Source of the DNA: Carposina sasakii
Taxonomy: Eukaryota > Arthropoda > Insecta > Lepidoptera > Carposinidae
Direction of reading: 5' to 3'
DNA: 64,000 nucleotides
NCBI GenBank assembly: GCA_014607495.2
Contig: CP053149.1
Coordinates: 496,001 to 560,000 of the forward strand
The position numbers were made by a program, and so were the translations under genes. The notes beneath the pieces were generated by a model. The model was not told the origin of the DNA. It worked only from the letters and a program-made list of their open reading frames with translations, and searched no databases. Position 1 is the stretch's first letter. Each line of letters starts with the position of its first letter. Below, one piece after another: positions 30,841 through 42,718 of the stretch.

Positions 30841-31487
30841 TACCTATAGATAGGCTCACTAATGTAGTGTTTAGTAATTAAAGTACCCATTAAATTGTAA
30901 ACCCGCGTAATAGTTTAACCAATTGAATTAAAAGTCACCACCCGCGGTGCCGGAAGAGCCGGGTTATCGTTTTGTGCGCACACACACAATCTAATGCGTA
31001 TGGGTTAAAGCGCAAATTCGCTTATACTAACTACATTAGTTTAGTAAAACCGTTTAGCGGAAGACCTTACCAGGTTTTGGCGATGATATCTGTATAGAAT
31101 TTTATGATTGTTTGATTTCAAAAAGATTTCGAGTTCAATTTTAAAGTGATTTTTATCGATTTAGGTTTTATTTTTCAGGACGAAATTTTAACAACAGAAT
31201 ACATACAAGGAAAACATTTAAGATTAAACTGTTTCATAGAACATTCATATCAATGGAAAACACAAGGATTATTCCGATAGGGAAAAACCATTGAGAGAGA
31301 AACATTTAGCATTACGAGTACCTATCGCTGTTTTTCCAAGTCATGAATTTATTTATATGTATTTATATATTTTACACATAGGATATAGGTACCTAGACAC
31401 AGGACTAAGGGATCATATTATAGTACATATGTACCAGGTTAAAATGATTTTTTAAATTATCTGGAGGCATTTTCGACATAAAATAAT
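30841..31487. other. No recognised feature
   Basis: AT-rich, no ORF of note. Confidence 0.4.
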
Positions 31488-31920
31488 AAATTAAAAAATC
31501 CAAAAGCCCGACTGCTTAAAAAAGAACTAAATAATGTACATAATAAAAAAAAGGGAAAAGTAAAAAATCAAGCACTTAGATGTCCAGTAGTCTAGAATTC
31601 TATAATATTATTATCGAATTAATACTATTGGAGAGCATAAAATATTTTCTAATGATCGTAACATAACAACTACGAGTAAACAGCCAGGATCCATTGAAAT
31701 ATTATTAGCTTGGCTGTCGGATAATGGATCCCGGGTGTTCAGTTGTTATGTTACGATCATTAGAATATATTTTATGTTCTTCACTAGTATTCAATCCATA
31801 ATAATATTATAGAATTCTAGACCACTTGATATCTATGTGCTTGTTTTATTTTTCAGTTTTTTTATAATGTACATTATTTAGTTCTTTTTTAAGCAGTCGG
31901 GTTTTTGGATTTTTTAAATT
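31488..31920. repeat. 433-bp foldback (long inverted repeat)
   Basis: The outer arms AAATTAAAAAATCCAAAAGC and its continuation CCGACTGC pair with 31893-31920. Inner blocks pair too: GAACTAAATAATGTACAT with ATGTACATTATTTAGTTC, TCTAGAATTCTATAATATTA with its mirror at about 31801-31821, and AATGATCGTAACATAACAAC with 31742-31761. The arms are near 195 nt and imperfect. No ORF and no clear target duplication. Confidence 0.85.
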
Positions 31921-32784
31921 ATGTTTTTTATTTTATACATTTTTGTTATGAGTACCTCGGTGAGTAGCTCGGCAGCAAGAAGTTTTCGTCTTGCTGCTGT
32001 CTAAAAACTTATATGTGAGAATGGTTGCTACGCAACTTTCAATCGATATAGATCCTAATCGGTTACTCGAATCGAAAAATGTTGAGAGAAACCTAAAAAT
32101 GATTTTCAAATACCTATTCAATGATATACCACTCGATATAGTTTGTCGACTTTAATTTTTTTCATTTTCACAAAATGGCGTCCAGTAGTCGCCATATTGG
32201 ATTTTCACTAATGTCATATCTTTAGTGACACTCCCCGGACTAAGAGGAATCTATTGACGTATGAATCATAAAAATCGGCCGAGGCGTTTGGTATGTGTAG
32301 TGCTTCAAAGGAACATACATACATACATAGGCTGTTAAATACAATACCACTCCTTTGCGTCGCGCAGACGGGTAAAAAAGGCCTTCTTCAAGCTCTACTG
32401 CAACCAGTTGGAAGCAGCCTGTATCAAGCGTACAGTTGTGACTATGAGTCATATTCTGTTTCACACAGATGTCCTAGCCAGACTCTACACGTGGCTACAA
32501 CTTAAGGCTCTAAACAGGCATACCTCTGCGTTAATTAAAGTAACACTGTGTTTATCGAATAACAGTTAATTGTAACTCACTTATTAACTACTCGTACTAG
32601 CTGATAAACGTAACCCATTACATTTCGCGTGAGTTACATTATGGCACTATCAAAACCCAAAATAATATAAAAAAAAAGACTGTTCTGATTGTGCAGGTGA
32701 TAAGCAGTAGCCTACGAGTATATAGGAACCAAATATTATCCAGTTCTAGTTAGTAGTTTGTCTTCTTGTTGTTTCTTCGTGATA
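31921..32784. other. No gene recognised
   Basis: The block at about 32225-32310 ends in CATACATACATACATAGG and could be a LINE or SINE end, but I have no second copy in the window to prove it. A 74-codon frame at 32240-32464 is unrecognised. Confidence 0.35.
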
Positions 32785-33047
32785 TACAGGGTATAACAAA
32801 AGGGTATGTTAAGCGAATAGCTATGAAATAGCTCACTAAAAGAAACCTACCCACAAAACTTCAGACTCGAAATCATATGTTTATTTTTCCATATAGTATG
32901 CAGAATTCCTAAACAACTCAGGAATGTTCATACGTTGATACAATCTTGAAAAATAAACATGTAATTTCCAGTCTCAAATTTTGGTAATAGGTTTGCTATA
33001 TAATAGTGGGCCGTTTTCATAACATACCCTTTCTGTTACACCCTGTA
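32785..33047. mobile_element. MITE family B, full-length hairpin copy
   Basis: It runs from TACAGGGTATAACAAAAGGG to TTCTGTTACACCCTGTA, with both arms mirrored over most of their length. Confidence 0.9.
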
Positions 33048-33315
33048 TATGCACCTATAATACATAATCTTTCTCAGTATAATAATAAGCGGACAATCTT
33101 CAGTTATATATCTATGTTTTGATCATTAATAATTATTTAATAGCCTCTTATACCGTAATCGGAGATAATGCGATAAGCTGCGGGAAATATGGAAGGTAAT
33201 ATATATTAATTGTATTAGGTAACTGTTACCTGTTACCCTGCGATTGTGTCAAACAGTTAAACAGGTAGTTGTAACTATAGAAATAATATTATTCGTTACT
33301 AAATTAATAGACTAT
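33048..33315. other. No recognised feature
   Basis: Short AT-rich spacer. Confidence 0.4.
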
Positions 33316-33560
33316 TTGATGATGATCACCGAGCGTATTTCGGCCAAGGCGACCAACCTCTACGGAGATTGGCCAGGTACGCAGGAGATATTATAGTGCA
33401 CAAGTATGTGCGCAAACACAGATGCACTCTTTATTCCGTTACTCTCATAGTCAGATGGGACGGAAAGCCGACACGACCGGAGAAAGATCAGGCGCAGGAC
33501 CAACGGTTTTAGGTGCTTTCCGAGGCACGGGCTAAGTTACAATTTTGCAAAAATTGACCA
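33316..33560 (-). mobile_element. SINE S2, 5' truncated
   Basis: It matches the body of the copy at 30060 (CCAAGGCGACCAACCTCTAC, GACGGAAAGCCGACACGACC) but stops before the tRNA head. Confidence 0.8.
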
Positions 33561-33578
33561 CTTATACTACTTACTTAC

Positions 33579-33595
33579 AGAGAGAGAGAGAGAGT
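33579..33595. repeat. (GA)n short microsatellite
   Basis: AGAGAGAGAGAGAGAG run. Confidence 0.8.
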
Positions 33596-33596
33596 T

Positions 33597-34067
33597 GTGG
33601 AAGTCGAATTCAATAGAAGTAGTTCTATTGAATTTGCTATTACTGTACTGATCCTCATTAGTAACGTATTCTGATCGTTTATTTCGAAAAATTGATTCAC
33701 TCTGTTTTCTTTGCGTAAAGAAACAAATCTAAAAATATTATCTACATTACATTTACCACAAGCTGTATTTTTTACTGTATTTATCTGCTTTTTATTTTCC
33801 AGAATAAAAATGTCATATGTCGGCAGTTGGCACCGTAAAGAGGGTGTGGTTTTGCATATTATATTGCGGCCGCTATCCTATATATCAAAAGGAAGTAAAT
33901 TTAATGGATCAGTCTATTTAATAAAATACAATATTTCAGTAACGGGCCTGTACTACAAAATTTTATTTCATGTGCAGATTTTTAAAATTTTCACTAATAC
34001 CTGAAAAGTGTTGGCGTCAGGCAGGCAGCCGGCCGTAAATAAACCCCAAATCTTTGGCAATATTAGC
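33597..34067. other. No recognised feature; unassigned frame 33711-34004
   Basis: A 97-codon plus frame does not start with ATG and has no known motif. I leave it uncalled. Confidence 0.35.
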
Positions 34068-34125
34068 TTCGTAAGAAACCATATTGCGCCGACCCCATTT
34101 ATAACGGAATAAGGGCAGGAAGATG
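34068..34125 (+). repeat. Short LINE-like 3' fragment (repeat G)
   Basis: ATTGCGCCGACCCCATTTAT and AATAAGGGCAGGAAGATGAT match, inverted, 3964-4016 and 41224-41282. Confidence 0.4.
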
Positions 34126-34734
34126 ATATATTATAGATATATTTCATTTGACCGCAAACGATGTCTAAGAAACTCGCATAAATTTATTTTAAAAGTGCAA
34201 AGAACCAAAATAATATTGCAAAATCTTTAAACACTTTTACGAAAAAAATATTCAAAGACTCCTAAAAGCGTTTTTAAGTAAACTCTCCTGCCGTCATCTG
34301 AGAATATTAAAGATTTTCTAAGAAAATTCGCGAAAGATTTCGACAGAAAAGTTTCTAAAAAGAAAACAAATTATCAGCTTCTTAAAGTTGGCCCAGTTTA
34401 TGAAATTCCCAGCGAAGGCAGAGACAAGCCATAGCCGGGTTCAATTGATTTAAACTTAGGTACTATTTATTTTCGAATATATTTTTTTCCTTGAAACAGT
34501 GACAAGTATCTTAAAGTAGCAATACCTGTTTTTTCAGATTCAGAGCGTCCTGTTGAATGTGCTCGAAAAAAATTTTACTTATAAATTGCATCTCAACTTG
34601 AGTGAACTTTACCAGGGCATTTGGAGGAGCGCTAGCATTTGACATGATCTAATTGCAGGAGTACTTTTAGACAAAACATAAATCTCAAGTGTACTAACAG
34701 TAAAGACATTGTACATGGGCTTACTAAAAAATAA
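34126..34734. other. No recognised feature
   Basis: AT-rich spacer. Confidence 0.4.
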
Positions 34735-35121
34735 TACACGGTGTTTTTTCGTTGCCACCCTTAATGAAGGGTACGTACTCTATAGATCAAGTAAAATAAG
34801 TTTATGCCAAAAAAAAAATGCTGGGAAACGTCGTAAACTTTTTGTTTTATTTTTATTACTTAATCGGGCGAAATTTACAGTGTCCAGTGTTCATACTAGT
34901 TTTATCATAGACAGATATTAATTACTTCTCGTGAAAAAATCTTGCTACACGCGTCTATTTACGCATTTATGCAGAAAAACGCAGTCTATTTACTCAACTT
35001 TGGACCCCAATATTTTGGAAACCAAACACTTCCAAGGTATGCTTCCATGGAGAAAAATGATGGTGATGATGAGGAGATTCCGTAGTTTTCAGGAACGTTA
35101 ACGACCAAAAATCATTCTGTA
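34735..35121. mobile_element. MITE family A copy
   Basis: Body blocks AATGAAGGGTACGTACTCTA, TTTATGCAGAAAAACGCAGT and GATTCCGTAGTTTTCAGGAA match the other copies. The left end (ACACGGTG) and right end (CATTCTGTA) are mutated. Confidence 0.85.
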
Positions 35122-35392
35122 TTGTGTCAGCTAAACAATGTTTTTACACTAGGTTTACTCGTATTATCAAGAATTTAAATTTTTTTCAGAGCGCTCAGCT
35201 GTCGAAGGCGGTTTCGGCCTCGGGATACTAACCTATGATATCACGTTGCTGATTGGATAAGAACTTGTACGAGTATGTGGCTACAGTATCTAGGTAGGTA
35301 TATCAACATTAAGGGGCTTCATATTACACACTTAGGGCGCGTCGCCATTATGTTACGATTGTCGTAGTTGGTTTATATACTTAAAAGGAGGT
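35122..35392. other. No recognised feature
   Basis: Short spacer. Confidence 0.4.
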
Positions 35393-35403
35393 GTTCCCAT
35401 ATA

Positions 35404-35651
35404 TGAAAAAAAAACGTACAATACCACAGCTGCTTCTCTTCCCGGGCACACTGTACAAGTCAGTAGAGGGACAAGAGGGTCTTGGTGTTTTGTAGGCGAT
35501 GGGCTGACCATCTGTCACTACTAACCGAACTTGTACATCTTAACTATACCCTCAAAATTGGTCAGAAGTGGCACCATGTGGTTCTATCGGCCCTTGGTGC
35601 TCTGCCTACCCCGTAAGGGATAAAGGCGTGATTATTTGTATGTATATGTAA
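35404..35651 (+). mobile_element. SINE-R copy, near full length, 11-bp TSD
   Basis: It lies between two copies of GTTCCCATATA (35393-35403, 35652-35662). It starts at the A-run after the family's first 20 bases and ends GTGATTATTTGTATGTATAT. Confidence 0.9.
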
Positions 35652-35662
35652 GTTCCCATATA

Positions 35663-36335
35663 GGACGATACGATTAACCGTTGACATTTTGCTGTGGTGA
35701 TGATAAATTTTATCGTACAGTGAGATCGGCAAGCACGACACTCGATAAAATGAAAACAATGAAATAAACGACAAACAGTCGTTATAATGAAAACAACACA
35801 AAACAACGACAGTCGACAAACGATAAGTTTACCGTATCATATTAGGAACGCGCCCTATGATACTGGCACGTGTCACACTCGGACCCACAAGAAACGTCCC
35901 GGGATGATGGCCGTCAATCAACGGAACCAATCAGAGAACCAATTTACCCCATTATAGTATGTGCCAACGACAAAGTCCCCGAAGTTTAAGGAAACCACGA
36001 CCAAAAATAGAGGTACATAGCTTAGATATCATATACGTATGTACACTCGACTGTCTAAATAGAGATAATAATCTATTATTCCATTCCATCTAAAAAAAAA
36101 AAGGTTGTTTAAAATACACTATTTCCGTGTTTAATTACTTAAAAAATCATAGTCTATGCTAAACTACTTATAATTTAACTTTACAATATTATAGGTATAT
36201 CAATACATGTTGAGATCAAATGTGTATTGGAATTGTCAGTTTTAAGATTCTATATATTTTAGCATGGTTCTGCAATAGCACTTATTATTTTTAAACGTCA
36301 ATTTAAAAATAACCAGCATAAATATTTACATTGTT
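35663..36335. other. No recognised feature
   Basis: AT-rich, no ORF of note. It leads into the LINE. Confidence 0.4.
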
Positions 36336-36339
36336 AACG

Positions 36340-37816
36340 AAAAGAGACCGCATAAATTACCTAAATAAAGTAAATTTCAATTATAGACCAATATCATTAC
36401 TTCCATCGATCTCAAAAATACTAGAAAAAATCATCAATTTAAAGGTTAATTGATTACTTAGAAAAAAGTCATCTCCTCTCACCTAACCAATTCGGTTTTA
36501 GAGCCAAACGGTCGACTGATGATGCAGTGCATTGTCTAACTAACCATATATCAAGCGAACTTGGCAAAGGTAACCTGACCATGGGAGTGTTCCTGGACTT
36601 AGCAAAAGCGTTTGACACGGTTTCTATACCCGTCCTTTTAAATAAGCTCGAGACTTTAGGTATAAGAGGCACGCAGCTAAAAATATTTACAGACTATCTT
36701 CGCAATCGATACCAGTGTGTCAAAATTGATAATTTTTATAGTGATGATCATCAGAACACTAACTATGGTATTCCCCAAGGAAGTATATTAGGTCCTACCC
36801 TGTTTTTGATTTATATTAACGACTTGTGTAATATTAATCTGGAACACGGGAGGATTATCTCATATGCTGACGATACTGCACAAATTTTTTCATTTTTAGA
36901 CCTCAATACCCTGTGAATAACCCACTATATGCACACCAACACCATAGTACACCAGACAACACAATATGCAATTATCCGACTCTACAAAAATCCAGTAGCA
37001 TGAAGTATTTAGGTGTGACAATTGACGACACACTCTCTTTCCGGGAACATATTCAAAATGTTGTTGGTAGAGTACGTAAACTACTGTATATATTCAAAAA
37101 ATTACGTCTTATCGCAGACCCACAGCTAGTTACTCAAGTGTATCTAGCTTTATGTCAATCTATCATACAATATTGTATTAGCTCATGGGGTGGTGCACAT
37201 AAAACAATCATATTACCCCTCGAAAGAGCTCAACGAGCAATCCTGAAAGTGGCTACTTTCCGTCCTTTCTTATTCCCTACCTGCCTTTTATATAAATCCT
37301 GCAATGTTTTAACAGTCCGTCAGCTTTTCATCATTCATATAGTGCTAAAACAGCATAAAACACTTGCCTACAGTCATGATATTACTAACAAAAGACGGAA
37401 AGATATAGTATGCACTGTTATCTCGACACCATTTAAATTTACCAACAGATTTTTTGCCTATATAGGTCCCTTACTTTATAATAGGATAAATAGATTAAAT
37501 AATATATATGACCTTACATATTTCCACTGTAAGAAAGTAGTTGATAAGTACTTAAAAACTTTATGTTATGATGACACAGAAAATCTGTTATTAGTTGATA
37601 AGTAATTAATTTTTTAAATAGTTAAGAAACGTATTCTCCTTAGTAGTATGCTATTTTTAATTGTTAATTTATTTTATAAGTTAATAAGAACTTTATCACC
37701 TGAAACACAGGCTCAGCCTAGTTCAGGAATCATATTATTATTTACCTATCCATAGAGTAAGACATTGTACATAAAATGTGTGTCCATTGAATAAATAAAT
37801 ATTATTATTATTATTT
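36340..37816 (+). pseudogene. CR1/Jockey-like LINE ORF2: RT domain, frame-broken, with 3' tail
   Basis: This is the 3' part of a non-LTR retrotransposon. Near 36379 the frame reads NFNYRPISLLPS; a one-base shift near 36440 moves to the frame with SPNQFGFRA and then RT motif A FLDLAKAFDTV (about 36590), motif B GIPQGSILGP (about 36770) and motif C YADDTA (about 36862). That frame stops at 36916. The next frame (36913-37605) holds the thumb and C-terminal part: YLGVTIDDTLSFREHI, SSWGGAHK and ERAQRAILKVATF, ending at TAA. The segment that should separate YADD from YLGV is too short, so there is a deletion as well as the frame changes. The endonuclease domain is absent. A non-coding end with AATAAATAAATATTATTATT closes it at 37816. 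The copy cannot make an active enzyme. Confidence 0.88.
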
Positions 37817-38515
37817 GTATCTCTTTTGAAATTCTCGGGACTACAGAGTCCCGGTCCTTTGAGAGGCGTGCATCGGGCCGTGGCCAAGATGTAGAGGCCC
37901 TTTTTAGAGAACTTTAATATTGTGTGGGATACACATGGCGGATACCATCGCCGACCGCACAATATGATACATCCGGCGATGGTCCCCGCCATGTGCAAGA
38001 CTATTGGAGTGCAGATCTATGTCATGCGATGGAAACAAAGGTCATGGGCTATGGGGCTGAATGTTGGGTGGGGTTGGGTAACTGGGCTATTGAAGGAGAC
38101 TAACGGACGCCTGCCATTACAACTAAGTCTCATAATTGTTTGGTGGCAGGCGGTGACACGCCGACTCATTTCATGGGCCCCCTAAAACGGCCGCACGCAT
38201 AGAGCGACAAAGGGGGCAACATTTGGTGAGCGGCTAGGGTGGAGGGGTGCCCCTGGACTTTAAACCGAAGCCAACTCGCCACTTACTGACGGGCACGTCC
38301 ACCCTCGAGCTGTCATAGCTCTCGCGACTCCACTCTGCCCGGCCGGCAAAGGCAAGGCAGAGGTGGGGGAACTGTTCCTCGTCAGATCTCACTCCGGCGC
38401 CGGAGATGAGGAACAGGGTCTTCCCCCGGGAGCATTTCAGGTCCGTGGGAACGCTACCTCCCAACAGCTCGCCACAAGCTGCCCTGCGGGCTTATTATTA
38501 TTATTATTATTAAAT
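37817..38515 (+). mobile_element. Probable LINE 3' segment with (ATT)n tail
   Basis: The GC-rich stretch runs from the end of the previous LINE tail to a TTATTATTATTATTATTAAA tail at 38488-38513. Inverted blocks around ACACATGGCGGATACCATCG and GATGGTCCCCGCCATGTG can pair. No frame of known type is left. Its base composition differs sharply from the flanks, which supports a separate insertion. Confidence 0.5.
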
Positions 38516-38961
38516 GACACAATATTACAGTTACATAGACACTACCGCTTCTGTCATAGGCCTTCATAACCAAAACGTAGATTAGGGGCCCGCAGAGGAA
38601 AACAAAGACGTGCAATGTCGCTGTAATACGGGACCCGGTGACAGAACGGTGGTATGCGGTTACGGCCGAGGGAGGGCATTGTAATCGATTATTTAGATTG
38701 CATGATTATGTCCTTTACTAACGCTATGGTTTAGGTGAGAAGGGTGTGTTCCTGTTCCTCTGGATTGTGGGACAAACTCCAATTTGGAATGTTGAATGTA
38801 ACATATAATATTCATGCAAAGATAGTAGGTATATATATAGGTAAGGCACTGGTTCTTTGTAATTATTTTTATAGCTGATCTGCCGTTCTGTATACATTGG
38901 GTGAATCATATTCAAATTTAAATAAATAGTGAAAACGATATGATTTTTAGTCCTTTATTTA
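38516..38961. other. No recognised feature
   Basis: Mixed composition; no ORF of note. Confidence 0.4.
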
Positions 38962-39145
38962 CATGATCATTATCATGACATCGGCCTATTGCAGGTCACT
39001 GCTGGACGTAGGCCTCCCTCAGGGCACGAGCTACGACATAAGACAAAGGAAGTTTCACATGTCCCCGCTATACAAAAAGTGGCTGTGAGGTCTCCTTTAT
39101 GGTCCTGCAGTTCTGGCTATTCCATTTCGGAAACATAGCCGTGTG
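38962..39145 (-). mobile_element. RTE LINE 3' end fragment
   Basis: CGGCCTATTGCAGGTCACTG and GGACGTAGGCCTCCCTCAGG match the ORF2 end. It continues with GGTCCTGCAGTTCTGGCTAT, shared with repeat Y copy 2. Confidence 0.65.
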
Positions 39146-39408
39146 TTTTATGTGTAGTATGACAAACTGTTCAGCTAAACACAAAACATGAAAAGTCCGA
39201 AACATGCACGAGAACTGTTCTATGAAACGAATGTCGTGCAAAGTCAACCTGACTTTACTTAGTTAAACAGAGCTGTTAAACCGCTAAAGAAATAACAAAT
39301 TTATCTTCCCAGGCTAGTTTCTGAACCTCGAATAGCCTGGTATTAACGTTCTAGATAGTTTTCCAGTTTATCTTGCTGAACTGTATTATACTAGTGGAAG
39401 TTATGTTA

Positions 39409-39724
39409 TCTATACATTATGATAAAAATGTAACGGGTCGCTGTCTGTACATGAAAGATATATGAGAAAAAATATTATATGACACCTTTATCAACTAACT
39501 AACGAATTTTTGTTTGTCTGTTTGTCGGTTTATCTGTGCGTTTGTGCACGCTAATCTCAGAAACAGCTGAACCAATTTGGATGCAGTTTTCAGAAATATA
39601 TTGTGACAGATTCCACTTAAGATATAGGCTACTTTTTATCCCGGCAAAATGCTTTTATCCCGGATAATTTCGACATTTTGTTTTTTCTACAGTCCACGCG
39701 GACGGAGTCGCGGGCGTCCACTAA
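39409..39724 (+). mobile_element. Helitron-like element, type 1
   Basis: It starts TCTATACATTATGATAAAAA after A and ends GGGCGTCCACTAA (CTRR). Confidence 0.85.
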
Positions 39725-39792
39725 ATTAAAATGTTCTGATACTCGTATAGGCACTACTTTAACGTATCTCTTGTACAGTATTTCGGCGGCGG

Positions 39793-40320
39793 CTCACGGC
39801 GGATTGGTGTAGTTGGTAGTGTCCCTGCTTTCCGCGCCATAAGTCCTGGGTTCGAATCCCAGTATATGCAAATATTCAGACGAAGAATATAGATGTTTGT
39901 TTCCATTGTCTTTGATATTTCTATACTTATCTATGTATTAGATGTCTTCTATGCTGCTCTGGGAGTGAAAAAAAAAGTATAATACTACAGCTGCTTCTCT
40001 TTCCGGGCATACTGTACAAGTCAGTAGAGGGACAAGAGGGTCTTGGTGTTTTGTAGGCTGACCACCTGTCACTACTAACCGAACTTGTACATCTCAACTA
40101 TACCCTCAGAATTGGTCAGAAATGGCACCATGTGATTCTATCGGCCCTTGGTGCTCTGCCTACCCCGAAAGGGATAAAGGCGTGATTATATGTATATTTA
40201 TCTATGTATTAGATATACCTTACACTATTGCTAAGTACCCACAAGACAAGACTTTAGTGTGGGGCCAGGTTAGTATGTTGTGAAATTTTTAAATATTTTA
40301 GTGTTGTTTTATATCTTTGA
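39793..40320 (+). mobile_element. SINE S1 copy interrupted by a SINE-R
   Basis: The head has GATTGGTGTAGTTGGTAGTG (A box region) and GGGTTCGAATCCCAG (B box). The body resumes at 40198 with TTATCTATGTATTAGATATA and AGTGTGGGGCCAGGTTAGTA. The interruption is the SINE-R at 39944-40197. Confidence 0.85.
39944..40197 (+). mobile_element. SINE-R, full-length reference copy (254 bp), 17-bp TSD
   Basis: TTATCTATGTATTAGAT lies on both sides (39927-39943, 40198-40214), so the insertion borders are exact. It begins GTCTTCTATGCTGCTCTGGG, has an A-run, and ends CCGAAAGGGATAAAGGCGTG plus ATTATATGTATA. I see no clear A/B box, so the promoter type is unknown. Confidence 0.95.
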
Positions 40321-41223
40321 GCATATTTTACATTAGGGAAGATTATAGGTACAGTAGAGTAGACACAGGAGAAGCAGAATCGTAAATAAGATAAATTAAA
40401 TAAATCATGTCTGTATTTATTATATCAGACTTTGCTTAACCTTAATTTTATTAGATAAGTAAGACGAGCTAAAATAGAAGCATAAGTGTCTTTGTTCTAC
40501 TAATAAAATGTCTGTCCAAAAATAGGCATCGAAATATATATGTACATGTTTAATATAAATTTCAAATTGAAAACATAAAAGTACAGAACGAAATTAGGCC
40601 GGTCCACAAATAGAATTACATTGGTATTTCAATTTAAAAGGCCTCTACAAAATAAGCTAAACGGCTCAGTTGTAAACTTCATAAGCGGCGAGATTCGGAA
40701 CTTTGACAAACGGCTAGCAAACACGCGTCATCGGTATGCCGGCCAAGTTACTTAAAGCACAGAAAATACCGTATTTTATACCTTGTAGGTAATCTTTCAA
40801 ATCGATTGATTTACTTACAACCATTTTACATACGATCTTAAGAGAATTTTTGCATTTCTTACAATTGTTTTCATAAAAAACGTAAATCATTCTATGTTAA
40901 AAAGAAGCGTAAACGTCAGTTGGTCGGTCATACATACACAGGGATTTGGTATCTATGGTCATACATAACGTAAATCAAATACTATTTTTACATAGAGTAG
41001 GAGAACAAACGCTAGATTCTGCCCACGGTAACGAAATAATTAAAAACGCAAATACTCGTATGTCATTAACAACCATTCGCAGTTTGCGTGTTACATCTAT
41101 AATTACTTCTAGCTTACTAATAGCTTTATTTTCTGTACATACCTGAGTTATAAATTTACTCGAGCATTAAAGTGCAACTAAATAGTGCAACTCACTATTG
41201 GCAAGATTTTTCTTTAAGAAAGT
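40321..41223. other. No recognised feature
   Basis: AT-rich; the frame at 40946-41146 is unrecognised. Confidence 0.4.
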
Positions 41224-41282
41224 GCATTCTTCTTCATCTCCCTGGCTGTTTCTATTTTACTTAGGTTCGGCGTAATATGTTT
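41224..41282 (-). repeat. Short LINE-like 3' fragment (repeat G)
   Basis: CATCTCCCTGGCTGTTTCTA and TAGGTTCGGCGTAATATG resemble 3964-4016. Confidence 0.35.
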
Positions 41283-41716
41283 TTTTTTTAGTCACCCCTA
41301 TTTTCCGTAATCTCATAAACGCATCTCCTCTTTCACACAGTTCATCCAACACTTCTAAGGTTTTCCTCTTCCACTAACAAAGTTCATTATTAGATGAAAA
41401 TAATATGAGCACTTAAACTCTATCTTGTACGGCATAAGATAAATTCCAAACAGCCCATATGTGTTGAAAATTATAATTTCGATGAATACATTCGAGATAC
41501 ACAGCTCCTCACTTACGAAGCCTCGTACGAAACAAGCAGGGGCAAGACAAGTAACACTGCAACACTCGTGTACTCATATTTACTACACTCGGGTTTTCAG
41601 TTAACAGTCGACACATTTTATGGAAGAGATGTAATTACGTTTGTTGTATCTATTTCTTTAAATTTGCAAATGTAGGTATATAGAGTAAAATAAGTAAACA
41701 TGAATGTCATAGAAAA
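41283..41716. other. No recognised feature
   Basis: Spacer without ORF or shared repeat. Confidence 0.4.
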
Positions 41717-42185
41717 TACAGGGTGTAGGTGACAGCTAGGCAAATGCTGAACAAGTAACTTGTGTTGAGTGATACGATAGTGTCATAACTAGCAGGAAAT
41801 GTATTTTTGATTTGTTTATCAGTAATCTTTGCTCTCCGCGCCAAATGTATCGGGCGAACCTGTGACAAATTAACTGGGCTTATTGGTTATTATGTGATAC
41901 ATTGCTGTTTTTTTGATCACTTATGACTCTCCATTAGGGTTGATCAGTTAATAGAATTTTTTTGGGCAACTTTTATTTGAAAATATTTTTTTGGTTAAAA
42001 TTTTATTTCTAAGTCATTATCTATGGCCTAATTATACGAACTAAACAATTTTTTTTTCTGAAAATATGAAAAACACGTCGGAAATTTTGGAATTTTCCTG
42101 CGAAAATTTTCAGTGTTTTCCGCCTCAGAATTATGGTCTGAAGTCATGGTATCAATATTTGCCTGGCTGTCACAAACACTCTGTA
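41717..42185 (-). mobile_element. MITE family C, uninterrupted copy (469 bp)
   Basis: It begins TACAGGGTGTAGGTGACAGC and ends GGCTGTCACAAACACTCTGT plus A; the 29-bp ends are inverted repeats. The body is the reverse complement of 45195-45938 without its insertion. It serves as the intact reference for the family. Confidence 0.9.
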
Positions 42186-42384
42186 TACTAAATTGTTAAA
42201 AAATTTGTATCAATTTTGTTGGACAATACTCTGATATTAAACTCAGAATTTTCAATTAAAAATATTAGTGGCTATATATTTATATAAGTACATACATAAT
42301 AGGTATTGGTACAAAAACAAGCTCTACAAAAAATCAGTCTACTACTAATGAGTGATGATAATCATGATAGAATGTAACACTTAC
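42186..42384. other. No recognised feature
   Basis: Short AT-rich spacer. Confidence 0.4.
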
Positions 42385-42718
42385 TTCTTATTATGATGAT
42401 CATGATCTCCGACCGTATTTCGGCCGAGATTGGCCAGGTACGCAGGAGATATTATAGTGCACAAGTGTGTGCGCAAACACAGATGCACTCTCTATTCCGT
42501 TACTCTCATAGTCTGATGGGACGGAAAGCCGACACGACCGGAGAAAGATCAGGCGCAGGACCAACGGTTTTATGTGCTTTCCGAGGCACGAGCTAAGTGA
42601 CAATTTTGCAACATTAAAATCTGAACATGAAATAAATTCATTGGTACAGGCCCGTGACTGCGATCGAACTTACGTCTCCCGCTTGGAAGGTGCACGTCTT
42701 AACCACTGGGCTATCACT
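42385..42718 (-). mobile_element. SINE S2, most complete copy
   Basis: The reverse reads GATAGCCCAGTGGTTAAGAC, GCACCTTCCAAGCGGGAGAC, GTAAGTTCGATCGCAGTCAC, then GGGCCTGTACCAATGAATTT and the shared body. The A box and B box (AGTTCGATCG) are spaced as in a tRNA. The tail is CATGATCATCAT. Confidence 0.88.

Noticed and set aside
42650..42718. Possible tRNA gene on the minus strand
   Set aside because: It continues into the S2 SINE body shared with 30060 and 33316.
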